DNA of 30,203 bases from JAPLMI01 sp043798375 (GCA_043798375.1 JAZDOS010000023.1:1-30203), one strand, 5' to 3'. Positions 14,014-21,877 are shown, counted from the stretch's first letter. Numbers and translations are program-made. Notes: a model not told the origin generated them from the sequence alone.

Positions 14014-15312
14014 ATGAATAAGACCAGTTTGCCTAAAATAGCCATAGTCGGCAGGCCGAATGTCGGTAAGTCGTCCCTTTTTAACAGGATCGCGGGCGCG
14101 AGAAAGGCCATAGTGGAATCTTCCTCCGGCACTACGCGCGACAGGCTTCATGCGGAGATCAGGTGGAAGGGAAAGAAATTCACCATTATAGATACGGCCG
14201 GATTCGAAGCGGCCGCTTGCGGCGATATGGCCGAACTTGTCTTAAAACAGATCCGCCTCGGGGTGAAAGAGGCGGATATCATATTATTTGTTACGGACGG
14301 CATCACCGGTATGATGCCGCAGGACAGGGAACTTTCGTCGATGCTCAGAAAAACCTCGAAGAAGGTGTATCTTGTAGTAAATAAGGTCGATAACGAATCC
14401 GATACGGTCAGGGCGATGGAATTTTTTGAACTCGGCCTCGGAGAGCCCTATGCCGTTTCAGCGATGCACGGCAGGGGCATCGAGAAATTGTGCAATGACC
14501 TGGCAAAGGGCGTAGAGAAGAGCGATGCTTTTACCGGCGTCAAATCCGTTCATGTCGCTATCGTTGGGCGCCCGAATGTCGGTAAATCCTCATATTTGAA
14601 TTCGATACTAAACGAGGAAAGGGTCATCGTCCATTCTGTTGCCGGCACCACAAGGGATGCCGTCGATATCGATTTCAGGTATAAAGACAGAGACTACGTA
14701 CTCATAGATACCGCGGGCATAAGGCATAACGCGAAGATAAGCGCGCCGTCGGACTTCTACGGAAGCGTCCGTTCGAAAGAAGCCGTAAAGCGCTGCGACG
14801 TAGCGATAGTCCTTATCGACGGCTTTGAGGGGCTGACGAAAGACAGCATCCGGATAATAGGCCTGTGTCTCGAGGAGGGCAAGGGGCTTGTCATAGCGGT
14901 AAATAAATGGGATCTCGTAAAAGGCGTTGAGGCGTCGAAATACATAGACAGGCTGATAATGAATATGAACGCGGTAAGATATCTTCCTGTCGTATTCACA
15001 TCGTGTAAGACCGGAATGAATATCAAGGCCAGCCTTGATATTATATGGTCGGTATACGGGAGGTCTAAAACTGTCATTGCCCCCGATAAACTTGCGGATA
15101 TCCTCAAATCATTGAATGACGCCCTCGGGATAAGCGGTAAAAGGATAAAGTTTAAATTCCTGATACAGGAAGGCGTAATGCCGCCCGGATTTATTTTGGG
15201 CGTCAAGGATACAAAAGACGTAAGTGAAAATTTAAAGAGATACGTAGAAAACTTCTTCAGGAAGAGTTACGATTTCGAAGGGGTCCCCGTAAGAATACGT
15301 TTTAAAAAATAG
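14014..15312 (+). CDS. der: Ribosome biogenesis GTPase Der (EngA)
   Basis: 432 aa from the ATG at 14014 (438 from an in-frame ATG at 13996). Der has two GTPase domains in tandem and both are complete: GRPNVGKSS (Walker A) in each, TTRD switches, DTAGFE and DTAGI, NKVD and NKWD; a C-terminal KH-like domain ends the protein. It acts in 50S subunit maturation. I prefer 14014 because families begin only a few residues before the first G1 strand. Neither start has a Shine-Dalgarno; an extended -10-like TGGTAAGAT at 13997-14005 would put the transcript start almost at the 14014 ATG, so the message may be leaderless. The palindrome TAAGATATCTTA covers 14000-14011. Confidence 0.95.
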   Translation: MNKTSLPKIAIVGRPNVGKSSLFNRIAGARKAIVESSSGTTRDRLHAEIRWKGKKFTIIDTAGFEAAACGDMAELVLKQIRLGVKEADIILFVTDGITGMMPQDRELSSMLRKTSKKVYLVVNKVDNESDTVRAMEFFELGLGEPYAVSAMHGRGIEKLCNDLAKGVEKSDAFTGVKSVHVAIVGRPNVGKSSYLNSILNEERVIVHSVAGTTRDAVDIDFRYKDRDYVLIDTAGIRHNAKISAPSDFYGSVRSKEAVKRCDVAIVLIDGFEGLTKDSIRIIGLCLEEGKGLVIAVNKWDLVKGVEASKYIDRLIMNMNAVRYLPVVFTSCKTGMNIKASLDIIWSVYGRSKTVIAPDKLADILKSLNDALGISGKRIKFKFLIQEGVMPPGFILGVKDTKDVSENLKRYVENFFRKSYDFEGVPVRIRFKK

Positions 15313-15342
15313 GCTCTCCGGCCGAACTAACAGCGGAAACGA

Positions 15343-15370
15343 TTGACAATTCCTTCCTTCGTGTTATCAT
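15343..15370 (+). promoter_or_regulatory. Promoter of the metal ABC transporter operon
   Basis: A consensus TTGACA (15343-15348), 16 bases, and TATCAT (15365-15370). The start point is expected near 15377, inside the inverted repeat described next. Confidence 0.75.
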
Positions 15371-15393
15371 AAATAGAAATAATCTCTATTTAT
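15369..15393 (+). promoter_or_regulatory. Perfect inverted repeat overlapping the start site, likely metalloregulator operator
   Basis: ATAAATAGA and TCTATTTAT are perfect 9-bp arms around a 7-base centre. The repeat overlaps the end of the -10 and the predicted start point, the position for a repressor. In front of a zinc/manganese uptake operon the likely binder is a Fur/Zur- or DtxR/MntR-type protein, but the sequence is not a known box I can name. Confidence 0.6.
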
Positions 15394-15406
15394 ATAAAGA
15401 CATACT

Positions 15407-16309
15407 ATGGATATGAAGAATGTGAAGCGCTTGGTTTTTTTAATCATCGTTATGTTAGCCGCTTCATGTTTTGTCGTAATGCCGGGCGAGTTAACAGCCT
15501 CTGATGCAAAGAGCTTCAGGGCAGTGGCATCGTTTTATCCTATGTACATCATGGCCATCAATGTTTGCAAGGATGTCCCCGGAGTAACCGTAACGAACCT
15601 TACCCCGCCGATGTCCGGTTGTTTGCACGATTATTCGATCACGGCAAACGGTATGAAAAAGCTGGTCGGAGCTAATGTGTTTATTGCCAACGGCGCCGGC
15701 ATGGAGTCATTTTTAAATAAAATCGTAGAACAGTATCCGGCTATTAAAATTGCGACTCTGGCTGACGGCATACCGCTTATCAAAGGAGAAGGCGGCGAAG
15801 GCGATAACCCGCATGTATGGGTAAGTATTTCTGACGCCGTACTTCAGGTTAAAAACCTCGGTAAGGCTATAGAGACGTTCGACGCAGAGCACAAAAATCT
15901 ATATCGTAAAAATACCGATGCTTATGTTGCCAGGCTGGAGGCATTGAGATCCCGCATGCAGTCGGAACTCGCCGGATTTAAAGGTAAAAAGATAATTACG
16001 TTTCATGAAGCATTTTCGTATTTTGCCAGGGAGTTCGGATTGGAGATAGCCGCGGTAGTGGAACGGGAACCCGGAAGCGAACCAAGCGCAAAAGAACTGG
16101 CCGAGACGGTGGATTTAATCAAAAATAACGGTATAAAGTCGCTATTTAGTGAACCGCAGTATCCGGTAACCGCCGCGGATACTATCTCCAGAGAAACGGG
16201 CGCAACCGTTTATATATTGGACCCGGCGGTAACAGGGCCCGATGATCCGGATGCTTATCTTAATATTATGGAAAAGAATCTCATTGTTCTTAAAAAGGCT
16301 TTGGCATGA
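15407..16309 (+). CDS. znuA: Metal ABC transporter substrate-binding protein (ZnuA/TroA type)
   Basis: 300 aa. An N-terminal hydrophobic stretch (about residues 8-30) directs export; a Cys inside it (LAASC) is a weak lipobox. The mature part is a cluster A-I metal-binding protein: VASFYPMYIMA, GCLHDYSIT (first His ligand), NPHVWVS (second), FHEAFSYF (third) and a C-terminal EPQYP in place of the usual acidic ligand region. There is no long His-rich loop as in many ZnuA proteins, only a short GEGGEGD. It would capture Zn2+ or Mn2+ outside the membrane and pass it to the permease. It is the first gene of a three-gene operon under an inverted-repeat promoter. Zinc is more likely than manganese, but this is not decided. 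Confidence 0.88.
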   Translation: MDMKNVKRLVFLIIVMLAASCFVVMPGELTASDAKSFRAVASFYPMYIMAINVCKDVPGVTVTNLTPPMSGCLHDYSITANGMKKLVGANVFIANGAGMESFLNKIVEQYPAIKIATLADGIPLIKGEGGEGDNPHVWVSISDAVLQVKNLGKAIETFDAEHKNLYRKNTDAYVARLEALRSRMQSELAGFKGKKIITFHEAFSYFAREFGLEIAAVVEREPGSEPSAKELAETVDLIKNNGIKSLFSEPQYPVTAADTISRETGATVYILDPAVTGPDDPDAYLNIMEKNLIVLKKALA

Positions 16310-17079
16310 CCCGGGCTTGCGTTCATTGCTGTACAAGGATAGAAAATTTAAACGTAAATTTCGGCACCATCTCGATATTGAAAAATATCAATCTTCATGT
16401 TGACTGCGGCGAGCTGGTAGCCATAGTGGGCCCTAACGGCGCGGGGAAGACAACGCTATTACGCGCCATGCTCGGAGAGATCCCTTACAGCGGTAACATA
16501 GATTATCAAGTTAAGGGGTTGCCGCGTAAAAAGCCCCGCATTGGATATGTCCCCCAGAAGTTAAATTACGATCTTGACTCACCAATCAGCGTGCTGGATC
16601 TTATAGCGGCCGCTATTAGCAGGGACCCGATTTGGTTGGGCGTCAAGCCGTCCTTAAGAAAAAAAATCAAATCTTCCTTAACGAGCGTTTCCGCCGAACA
16701 TCTTTTAGATAAAAGAATAGGGGAGCTATCCGGGGGCGAATTACAAAGGGCTCTTCTTGCTATGGCTATTACGCCTGAACCCAGCTTGCTATTGCTGGAT
16801 GAGCCGATGTCCGGGGTAGATGCTAAAGGGCTTTCGCTTTTTTACAAGATCGCGAGTTCTTTAAGAAAAGTAAAAGACGTTACCATTTTACTCGTTACCC
16901 ACGATTTGATAGGTGTGGCGCCTCACGCCGATCGAATGGTGCTTCTTAATAATTCGATTATAGCAAGCGGCAAGCCGCAGGATGTTCTTTCCGATGAGAG
17001 ATTAATTAAGACACTCGGCCCCAGCCTTTGGAATATTTCAAAATTACCGGAATTAACGACTAAAAATGGGCGATCATGA
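16306..17079 (+). CDS. znuC: Metal ABC transporter ATP-binding protein (ZnuC type)
   Basis: 257 aa, overlapping the preceding stop by ATGA. All ABC ATPase motifs are present: GPNGAGKTT (Walker A), Q-loop in IGYVPQK, LSGGELQR (signature), LLLLDEPMSG (Walker B) and the switch His in VTHDL. It energises import together with the permease encoded next. The first ten residues, MTRACVHCCT, contain three cysteines and one histidine that ZnuC proteins do not usually have, possibly a small metal-sensing or metal-binding tail. Confidence 0.92.
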   Translation: MTRACVHCCTRIENLNVNFGTISILKNINLHVDCGELVAIVGPNGAGKTTLLRAMLGEIPYSGNIDYQVKGLPRKKPRIGYVPQKLNYDLDSPISVLDLIAAAISRDPIWLGVKPSLRKKIKSSLTSVSAEHLLDKRIGELSGGELQRALLAMAITPEPSLLLLDEPMSGVDAKGLSLFYKIASSLRKVKDVTILLVTHDLIGVAPHADRMVLLNNSIIASGKPQDVLSDERLIKTLGPSLWNISKLPELTTKNGRS

Positions 17080-17912
17080 TAGAAATCCTATATAAAATTA
17101 TCGAGTCTATATTGCCTTTTACCTGGGTAAAATATGAATTTATGAAGAATGCCCTGTTAGCGGTTATTTTAATTACTCCCCTGTTTGCTCTTATAGGAAC
17201 AATGGTTATTAGTAAACACATGGCTTTCTTCTCGGACGTATTGGGACATTCTGCGCTTACCGGCGTGGCGATAGGAGTTATCTTGGGGTTGCGTAATCCC
17301 ACTCTTTCAATGGTGGCATTGGGTATGTTATTGGCAGTTACCGTCGTGATTTTCAAAGGAACCACTCAAGCCGCGTCCGATACGGTGCTTGGTGTTTTCT
17401 TCGCCATGGTGGTAGCGCTGGGCATAGTTATTTTAAGCCGCGGAGGAGGTTTCGCTAAATATACATCTTATCTTATAGGCGACATACTCGCGGTTTCGCG
17501 GAAAGAGATCGTCATATTAGCGGTAATAACAGCGGGTGTTTTACTGTATTGGGTTATCTTTGGGAACAGGATTACTCTGGTGAGCGTCAACTCTTCTTTG
17601 GCCGGGAGTCGCGGTGTCAATGTGTTACTGATGGAAATAAGCTTTGCCGTTCTCGTGGCGGTTATAGTTGCGCTATCAATACGTCTGGTAGGTATTTTAA
17701 TAATCAATTCTTTACTGATATTACCCGCCGCCGCGGCCCGGAATATTTCAGGAAATATGCATAGCTACACAATGTGGGCGATAGTGATCAGCCTTATATC
17801 CGGCATAACCGGGTTAATCGTTTCTTATTACTGGGGGACGGCTTCAGGCGCTACCATCGTACTTTTTGCCGCGCTTTTCTATTGCATTACAGCGTTATTT
17901 AGAATTCATTAG
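17076..17912 (+). CDS. znuB: Metal ABC transporter permease (ZnuB type)
   Basis: 278 aa, again with an ATGA overlap. It is a very hydrophobic ABC-3 family permease with seven to eight helices. Characteristic segments are AFFSDVLGHSALTGVAIG (near residue 50), the DxxxGxxF-like DTVLGVFFAM, and LIINSLLILPAAAARNIS near 210. It forms the membrane channel for the metal bound by the upstream protein. It ends the operon; its stop converges on a pseudogene on the opposite strand, and I see no clear terminator between them. Confidence 0.92.
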   Translation: MIEILYKIIESILPFTWVKYEFMKNALLAVILITPLFALIGTMVISKHMAFFSDVLGHSALTGVAIGVILGLRNPTLSMVALGMLLAVTVVIFKGTTQAASDTVLGVFFAMVVALGIVILSRGGGFAKYTSYLIGDILAVSRKEIVILAVITAGVLLYWVIFGNRITLVSVNSSLAGSRGVNVLLMEISFAVLVAVIVALSIRLVGILIINSLLILPAAAARNISGNMHSYTMWAIVISLISGITGLIVSYYWGTASGATIVLFAALFYCITALFRIH

Positions 17913-17934
17913 AAGACCAGCCCGAATTGCGCGC

Positions 17935-18285
17935 CTATGACCAGGGCCATTGGTGCCGGCCCATGGACAGCGCGTAATCTATCAAATATGAAACCACTAT
18001 CCCGCACGTTATCATAAGCTGGTTTAATGAAACGAGCGCTCCGCGCGCCTCGGGCGGCGATATTTCCGAAATATAGAGCGGCGCCGTATATGAGGCCACG
18101 CCGATCACGGCGCCCATCAATACGGCGCTTACTACCCCCTGTTCCGCGCCGGACGATAATTTGAATTGATCCTTTATGAATAGTATCGCTCCCGATATAA
18201 CGCCGGTATCATATCCGAATAGAAGCCCGGCAAGCGCCGCTATGCCCGCGGTAAGGTATAAAAAAGCCCTGGTGCTGCCCTTCAT
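17935..18285 (-). pseudogene. Doubly deleted MFS sugar:proton symporter (XylE/GalP type)
   Basis: The start is intact: GAGGAGG Shine-Dalgarno and ATG at 18285 (MKGSTRAFLYL). The first helix and LLFGYDTGVISGA are those of sugar porters. At VLMGAVIG the sequence jumps in frame to VASYTAPLYISEISPPEARG, which in intact transporters lies about 55 residues later, so the second to fourth helices are gone. After LIDYALS it loses homology and stops at 17935; in another frame the DNA reads PAPMALVIGAQFGLVF then stop at about 17909. An intact protein is about 460 aa. This remnant (116 aa) can hardly transport. Confidence 0.8.
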
Positions 18286-18362
18286 ATCAGGAGCCTCCTC
18301 GTATATCATATAATCCGGAAATTACAAATCGCCGGCAGCCGAATTTCGGCGGCCGAATTTCC

Positions 18363-18390
18363 TTGATAATACCCGTATTCCGGATATAAT
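18363..18390 (+). promoter_or_regulatory. Sigma70-like promoter of the DedA gene
   Basis: TTGATA (18363-18368), 16 bases and TATAAT (18385-18390). The start near 18397 leaves a short leader with GAAAGG before the GTG codon at 18424. Confidence 0.65.
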
Positions 18391-18423
18391 TGATACCTGT
18401 ATATAACGAGCGCGAAAGGGCCT

Positions 18424-19086
18424 GTGGATATTATAATAAACGTCGTGGAATTTTTTTTCCATATCGATAAGCACCTCAACGTCATTATCCAGAATTGCGG
18501 GTTGTGGTCTTACGCGATACTCTTCGCCATTATTTTCGCGGAGACGGGGCTTGTGATAACGCCGTTTCTACCCGGCGATTCGCTCCTCTTCGCGGTGGGC
18601 GCGCTCGCCGCGGCCGGGTCACTCGACGCGACCTGGGTGTTCTTCATTCTCGCCTCAGCCGCAATCATAGGGGACAGCGCCAATTACGCGGTAGGAAAAT
18701 TCTTTGGTACGGCGCTGATAGAGAAGACCGGTTCCAGATTTCTGAAGAAGGAATATATCGGCCGGACCCACAAATTTTTCGAAAAATACGGCGGGAAGAC
18801 TATAGTGCTGGCGAGGTTCGTGCCGATTATAAGGACGTTTGCGCCGTTCGTGGCCGGTGTGGGCAAGATGAGCTACCCGTATTTCTTTACCTATAATGTT
18901 GTCGGCGGCATTCTGTGGGTGGCGATATTCGTCTTCGGCGGATTTTTCTTCGGCAATCTGCCGTTCGTCAGGGGGAATTTCTCTTTCGTTATCCTCGCGA
19001 TAGTGATAATTTCCATCCTTCCCGGCGTTATCGAAGTATTGAAACACGAAAAACGCAAGAAAGATCGGGTGTTATGGAAGCCCTGA
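18424..19086 (+). CDS. DedA family membrane protein
   Basis: 220 aa from a GTG start. It has the DedA pattern: a re-entrant segment with ETGLVITPFLPGDSLLF near residue 40, then HKFFEKYGGKTIVLARFVPIIRTFAPFVAG near 115-145, and hydrophobic C-terminal helices ending in a basic tail. The Arg residues of RFVPIIRT are those required in DedA proteins. Members are inner-membrane proteins that contribute to lipid-carrier recycling (undecaprenyl phosphate or lipid flipping) and membrane homeostasis. Its last 13 bases overlap the next gene, an ion exchanger, so the two form a unit. Confidence 0.88.
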   Translation: MDIIINVVEFFFHIDKHLNVIIQNCGLWSYAILFAIIFAETGLVITPFLPGDSLLFAVGALAAAGSLDATWVFFILASAAIIGDSANYAVGKFFGTALIEKTGSRFLKKEYIGRTHKFFEKYGGKTIVLARFVPIIRTFAPFVAGVGKMSYPYFFTYNVVGGILWVAIFVFGGFFFGNLPFVRGNFSFVILAIVIISILPGVIEVLKHEKRKKDRVLWKP

Positions 19087-20210
19087 GCGCGTTATGGACG
19101 TTTCCGGCGATTATTCTGGCCGCGATGCTCATCGCCTGGGCGGCCGAGAGCGGCCAGTTCTTTATTTCCCAGGGCCTGGCGCTGGCTATCCTGGCATGGG
19201 TGCAGACACTTCCCGAATTCGCGGTTGAAGCGGTAATCGCGCTCGACGCCGCCGGGGATCCCTCCAGAATGCACCTCATCACCGCCAATTTTACCGGTTC
19301 TTTGAGGCTATTCGTGGGTTTGGGGTGGCCCATGGTCTATTTCGTATCTCTCGTCTTCAGGAAGAAAAATACCGGAAAACCCGGCGCCTGGGCCATAGCG
19401 CTGGACGACGAACACGCCGTAAGCGTGTTAGCGCTCCTTCCGGCGCTCGTATATTTTCTGGCCATCTATTTCAAGGGGACGCTGACAATTTTCGACGGAA
19501 TGATATTGGGCGCCGTCTATTTTGCCTATCTTTATATGCTGACCAGGGTTCCGCCCCGCGACAAGGAAGAGATGGAGGACATGGGCAGGATCCCGAAGCG
19601 CGTGATGCGGATGGAATATCCCGCTAATGTAATAGGGATCGCGTTACTTTTTGCGGCAGGAGCCGTTATCCTATATTTCGCGGCGCACCCTTTTCTTAAT
19701 TCCATGCTCGCGCTTGCCGGGGCTATCGGTATTTCGCAATTCGTTTTTGTGCAGTGGGTGGCGCCGTTCTTAAGCGAATTTCCGGAAAAACTCTCGGCCT
19801 TTTATTGGGCGAAGAAGGTTACCAGGGCGCCCATGGCGCTTATCAATTTCGTCTCCTCAAGCATCAATCAATGGACGATCCTTGTGGCGATGATCCCTTT
19901 TATTTATTCTTTCGGGGTCGGCAGGATCTCTTACGTTGTTTTCGATGACCACCAGAAGCTCGAGATACTTTTGACCATAGTCCAGTCTTATCTGGGATTT
20001 TTATTCCTGGCAGGCATGGACTTCGGGCTCTTCGAAGCCGCCGCCTTATTTATATTATGGCTTCTGCAATTTCTCATGCCCGGCATACGCGAAGAGATAA
20101 CATGGGTTTACGGGGCATGGGCCCTTATTGAAACGGTCAGGCTGATAAAAAATTTCAAACGCCGGAACGCCTTCAGCGTTTTTCTGAAACTCCGTCATGC
20201 GCGCCCGTAA
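19074..20210 (+). CDS. CaCA-type sodium/calcium exchanger-like membrane protein
   Basis: 378 aa from the ATG at 19074, inside the end of the DedA gene; the frame is open further left but that part is only the DedA gene read out of frame. About ten membrane helices form two halves with the inverted alpha repeats of the cation/Ca2+ exchanger superfamily: LAWVQTLPEFAVEAVIA near residue 40 and WVAPFLSEFPEKLSAFYWA near 228, then ALINFVSSSINQWTILVA. The acidic LPEF and SEFPEK residues take the place of the usual SxPE transport motifs. It likely exchanges a cation for Na+ or H+; ion not determined. No obvious Shine-Dalgarno, as expected for coupled translation. Confidence 0.75.
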   Translation: MEALSALWTFPAIILAAMLIAWAAESGQFFISQGLALAILAWVQTLPEFAVEAVIALDAAGDPSRMHLITANFTGSLRLFVGLGWPMVYFVSLVFRKKNTGKPGAWAIALDDEHAVSVLALLPALVYFLAIYFKGTLTIFDGMILGAVYFAYLYMLTRVPPRDKEEMEDMGRIPKRVMRMEYPANVIGIALLFAAGAVILYFAAHPFLNSMLALAGAIGISQFVFVQWVAPFLSEFPEKLSAFYWAKKVTRAPMALINFVSSSINQWTILVAMIPFIYSFGVGRISYVVFDDHQKLEILLTIVQSYLGFLFLAGMDFGLFEAAALFILWLLQFLMPGIREEITWVYGAWALIETVRLIKNFKRRNAFSVFLKLRHARP

Positions 20211-20231
20211 AGGGCGCAAAAAAGGGTTTTT

Positions 20232-20255
20232 AAGGGAAAAAAGCATTTTTCCCTT
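20232..20255 (+). terminator. Hairpin after the exchanger gene, terminator-like
   Basis: Perfect 10-bp stem AAGGGAAAAA / TTTTTCCCTT with an AGCA loop, 21 bases after the stop codon. The U-rich 3' arm resembles a terminator, though it lacks a GC-rich base. Confidence 0.5.
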
Positions 20256-20324
20256 TCGGCGTAATTAACATCGTCTCGCGGAAGGAAAAGGAACAGCGAG
20301 CTGGCTATATACGGTAGGCGAGCG

Positions 20325-20355
20325 TTAAGGAAAAACCATCAGGGTTTTTCCTTAA
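20325..20355 (+). repeat. Perfect 13-bp inverted repeat
   Basis: TTAAGGAAAAACC and GGTTTTTCCTTAA around ATCAG. It resembles the hairpin at 20232-20255 (both AAGG-A-rich/T-rich-CCTT) and lies 66 bases before tRNA-Arg. It may be a second terminator or a repeat element; the DNA between the two hairpins holds no gene that I can see. Confidence 0.6.
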
Positions 20356-20421
20356 GGAGTGAAGGCCGAGCAAGACTTACCTGAACCTATAGCTAGTTGG
20401 TTGCAGCGAGGCCGTAACGAC

Positions 20422-20498
20422 GCGCCCGTAGCTCAATCGGATAGAGTGGCTGGCTTCGAACCAGCAGGTTGGGTGTTCGATTCACCCCGGGCGCGCCA
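20422..20498 (+). tRNA. tRNA-Arg (anticodon TCG)
   Basis: A complete cloverleaf: acceptor GCGCCCG/CGGGCGC, D stem GCTC/GAGT, anticodon stem GCTGG/CCAGC with loop CTTCGAA (anticodon TCG at 20456-20458), T arm GGGTG/CACCC with loop TTCGATT, discriminator G and genome-encoded CCA. It reads CGN arginine codons, mainly CGA. Confidence 0.95.
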
Positions 20499-20500
20499 TT

Positions 20501-20589
20501 CTACTTCGCTACAGCAGTCAAACCGTAATGAAGCTTCGTAGGAATGGTCCTACGAAGCTCCGGTTATTTTGAGGGTAGCGGCGAAGTAG
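20501..20589 (+). repeat. Nested palindromic element between the tRNA genes
   Basis: Three nested helices: CTACTTCGC/GCGAAGTAG at the ends, AACCG/CGGTT inside (20521-20525, 20561-20565) and a perfect 12-bp stem AGCTTCGTAGGA/TCCTACGAAGCT (20532-20559) with an ATGG loop. The folded unit begins two bases after the tRNA-Arg CCA end. It has the look of a dispersed palindromic repeat, or a structured RNA processed from the tRNA transcript. No ORF lies in it. Confidence 0.55.
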
Positions 20590-20638
20590 ACCATTATGTT
20601 CAGGATCGATAAGACGATGCCCCTCGGACATGCTTAAT

Positions 20639-20669
20639 GTTTTCATCTCGCCAGAGGCGATATGAAAAC
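20639..20669 (+). other. Long stem-loop between tRNA genes
   Basis: GTTTTCAT and ATGAAAAC (8 bp) continue into TCGCC/GGCGA (5 bp) across one C-T mismatch, closing an AGA loop. It is the second of three hairpins between the tRNA genes; function not known. Confidence 0.5.
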
Positions 20670-20690
20670 GCTGTTGTAGTCCTCGGGACT

Positions 20691-20711
20691 GAAAATTTCG
20701 GAGAAATTTTC
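20691..20711 (+). other. Stem-loop directly before tRNA-Leu
   Basis: Perfect 9-bp arms GAAAATTTC / GAAATTTTC around GGA, ending two bases before the mature tRNA-Leu. It could guide 5' processing or stop upstream transcription (AT-rich, no T run). Confidence 0.45.
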
Positions 20712-20713
20712 TT

Positions 20714-20796
20714 GCGGGCGTGGCGGAACTGGCAGACGCGTACGGCTTAGGACCGTATGGGCAACCATGGGGGTTCAAGTCCCTCCGCCCGCACCA
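20714..20796 (+). tRNA. tRNA-Leu (anticodon TAG)
   Basis: Acceptor GCGGGCG/CGCCCGC, anticodon stem TACGG/CCGTA with loop CTTAGGA (anticodon TAG, reading CUA/CUN), a long class II variable arm (TGGGCAACCA), T arm GGGGG/CCCTC-type around TTCAAGT, discriminator A and encoded CCA. It lies 215 bases after tRNA-Arg. Confidence 0.95.
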
Positions 20797-20799
20797 TAA

Positions 20800-20822
20800 G
20801 GGGACGTAAAGTGACACGCCCC
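20800..20822 (+). repeat. GGGGACGT/ACGCCCC hairpin, repeat-like
   Basis: GGGG-A-CGT pairs with ACGCCCC with one bulged A and an eight-base loop. It starts three bases after the tRNA-Leu CCA and precedes the Bat operon. Similar GGGACGTGTC and TGTCCCC words recur at 29798-29887, on the other side of the operon. Confidence 0.45.
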
Positions 20823-20874
20823 CAATAACTTCAGAGGCAAAGAAACGTCTAATAAGGATAAAGAGGAGGAGATT

Positions 20875-21867
20875 ATGGGCCCGGATAAGGATAGGATCAA
20901 TGACATGGCGAAAAGTGAAAGCGTTTTTATAAATACGCTCATGGAGCGCATACAGACGGTCATCGTAGGGCAGAGATATCTTGTAGAACGGCTTCTAATA
21001 GGGCTTTTAGGCAATGGGCACATCCTTGTGGAGGGTGTGCCGGGGCTTGCGAAGACTCTTTCGATCAAGACGCTCTCCGACTCGGTCAATGCGAAATTCC
21101 AGCGCATACAGTTCACCCCGGATTTGTTACCGGCAGACCTCGTAGGAACGCTTGTTTACAACCCCAAAGAAGGGACATTCACGACCAAGAAAGGGCCGAT
21201 ATTCGCAAATATCATACTTGCCGATGAAATAAACCGTGCGCCGGCCAAAGTCCAGAGCGCACTCCTCGAGGCGATGCAGGAGCGGCAGGTAACGATCGGT
21301 GACACCACATTCAAGCTGGACGATCCTTTCCTCGTAATGGCGACACAAAACCCGATAGAGCAGGAGGGGACATATCCGCTCCCCGAGGCCCAGGTCGATC
21401 GCTTCATGTTGAAGGTTAACGTTACTTATCCGACCCCGGAGGAAGAAGCGGTGATCGCCACCCGTATGGCCCATCCATCGAAGAGGATCGTCGTTGAACC
21501 AGTGGTCTCTGCCGAGGATGTCATACGCGCCCGCAACGTTGTCGACCAGATCTATCTCGATGAAAAACTGAAAAGCTATATTATCGACATTGTATTCGCC
21601 ACGCGCTTCCCCGAGAAGTACAATATTCCGGAGCTTAAAAATCTTATCGAGTGGGCGGCCTCGCCGAGAGCAACTATTAATCTCATTATCGCCTCGAAGG
21701 CGTACGCTTTCATACAGGGCAGGGGTTATGTCACCCCGGAGGACATAAGGGCAATAGGATACGATGTCCTGCGCCACCGCGTTATACCGAGTTATGAGGC
21801 CGAGGCCGAAGAGAAGAGCTCGGTAGATCTCATAAAGATCATATTTGACAAGATCAGGATACCTTAA
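20875..21867 (+). CDS. moxR: MoxR family AAA+ ATPase
   Basis: 330 aa, with a strong GAGGAGG Shine-Dalgarno. Motifs: GVPGLAKT (Walker A, near residue 57), FTPDLLPADLVGT, IILADEINRAP (Walker B, near 118), MATQNPIEQEGTYPLPEAQVDRFM (sensor and arginine-finger region) and a C-terminal lid domain. MoxR ATPases are chaperone-like and work with von Willebrand factor A proteins encoded beside them, here one DUF58 protein and two VWA membrane proteins. First gene of the eight-gene Bat operon. Confidence 0.95.
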   Translation: MGPDKDRINDMAKSESVFINTLMERIQTVIVGQRYLVERLLIGLLGNGHILVEGVPGLAKTLSIKTLSDSVNAKFQRIQFTPDLLPADLVGTLVYNPKEGTFTTKKGPIFANIILADEINRAPAKVQSALLEAMQERQVTIGDTTFKLDDPFLVMATQNPIEQEGTYPLPEAQVDRFMLKVNVTYPTPEEEAVIATRMAHPSKRIVVEPVVSAEDVIRARNVVDQIYLDEKLKSYIIDIVFATRFPEKYNIPELKNLIEWAASPRATINLIIASKAYAFIQGRGYVTPEDIRAIGYDVLRHRVIPSYEAEAEEKSSVDLIKIIFDKIRIP

Positions 21868-21877
21868 TGCGCAGGCT

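Noticed and set aside
18915..19073. Longer N-terminus for the CaCA exchanger
   Set aside because: This part is the DedA gene in another frame; basic and non-membranous, unlike an exchanger start.
20518..20817. Minus-strand 99-codon frame over tRNA-Leu
   Set aside because: Its CGRRDLNPHG-type residues are the reverse complement of the tRNA gene; a spurious frame.
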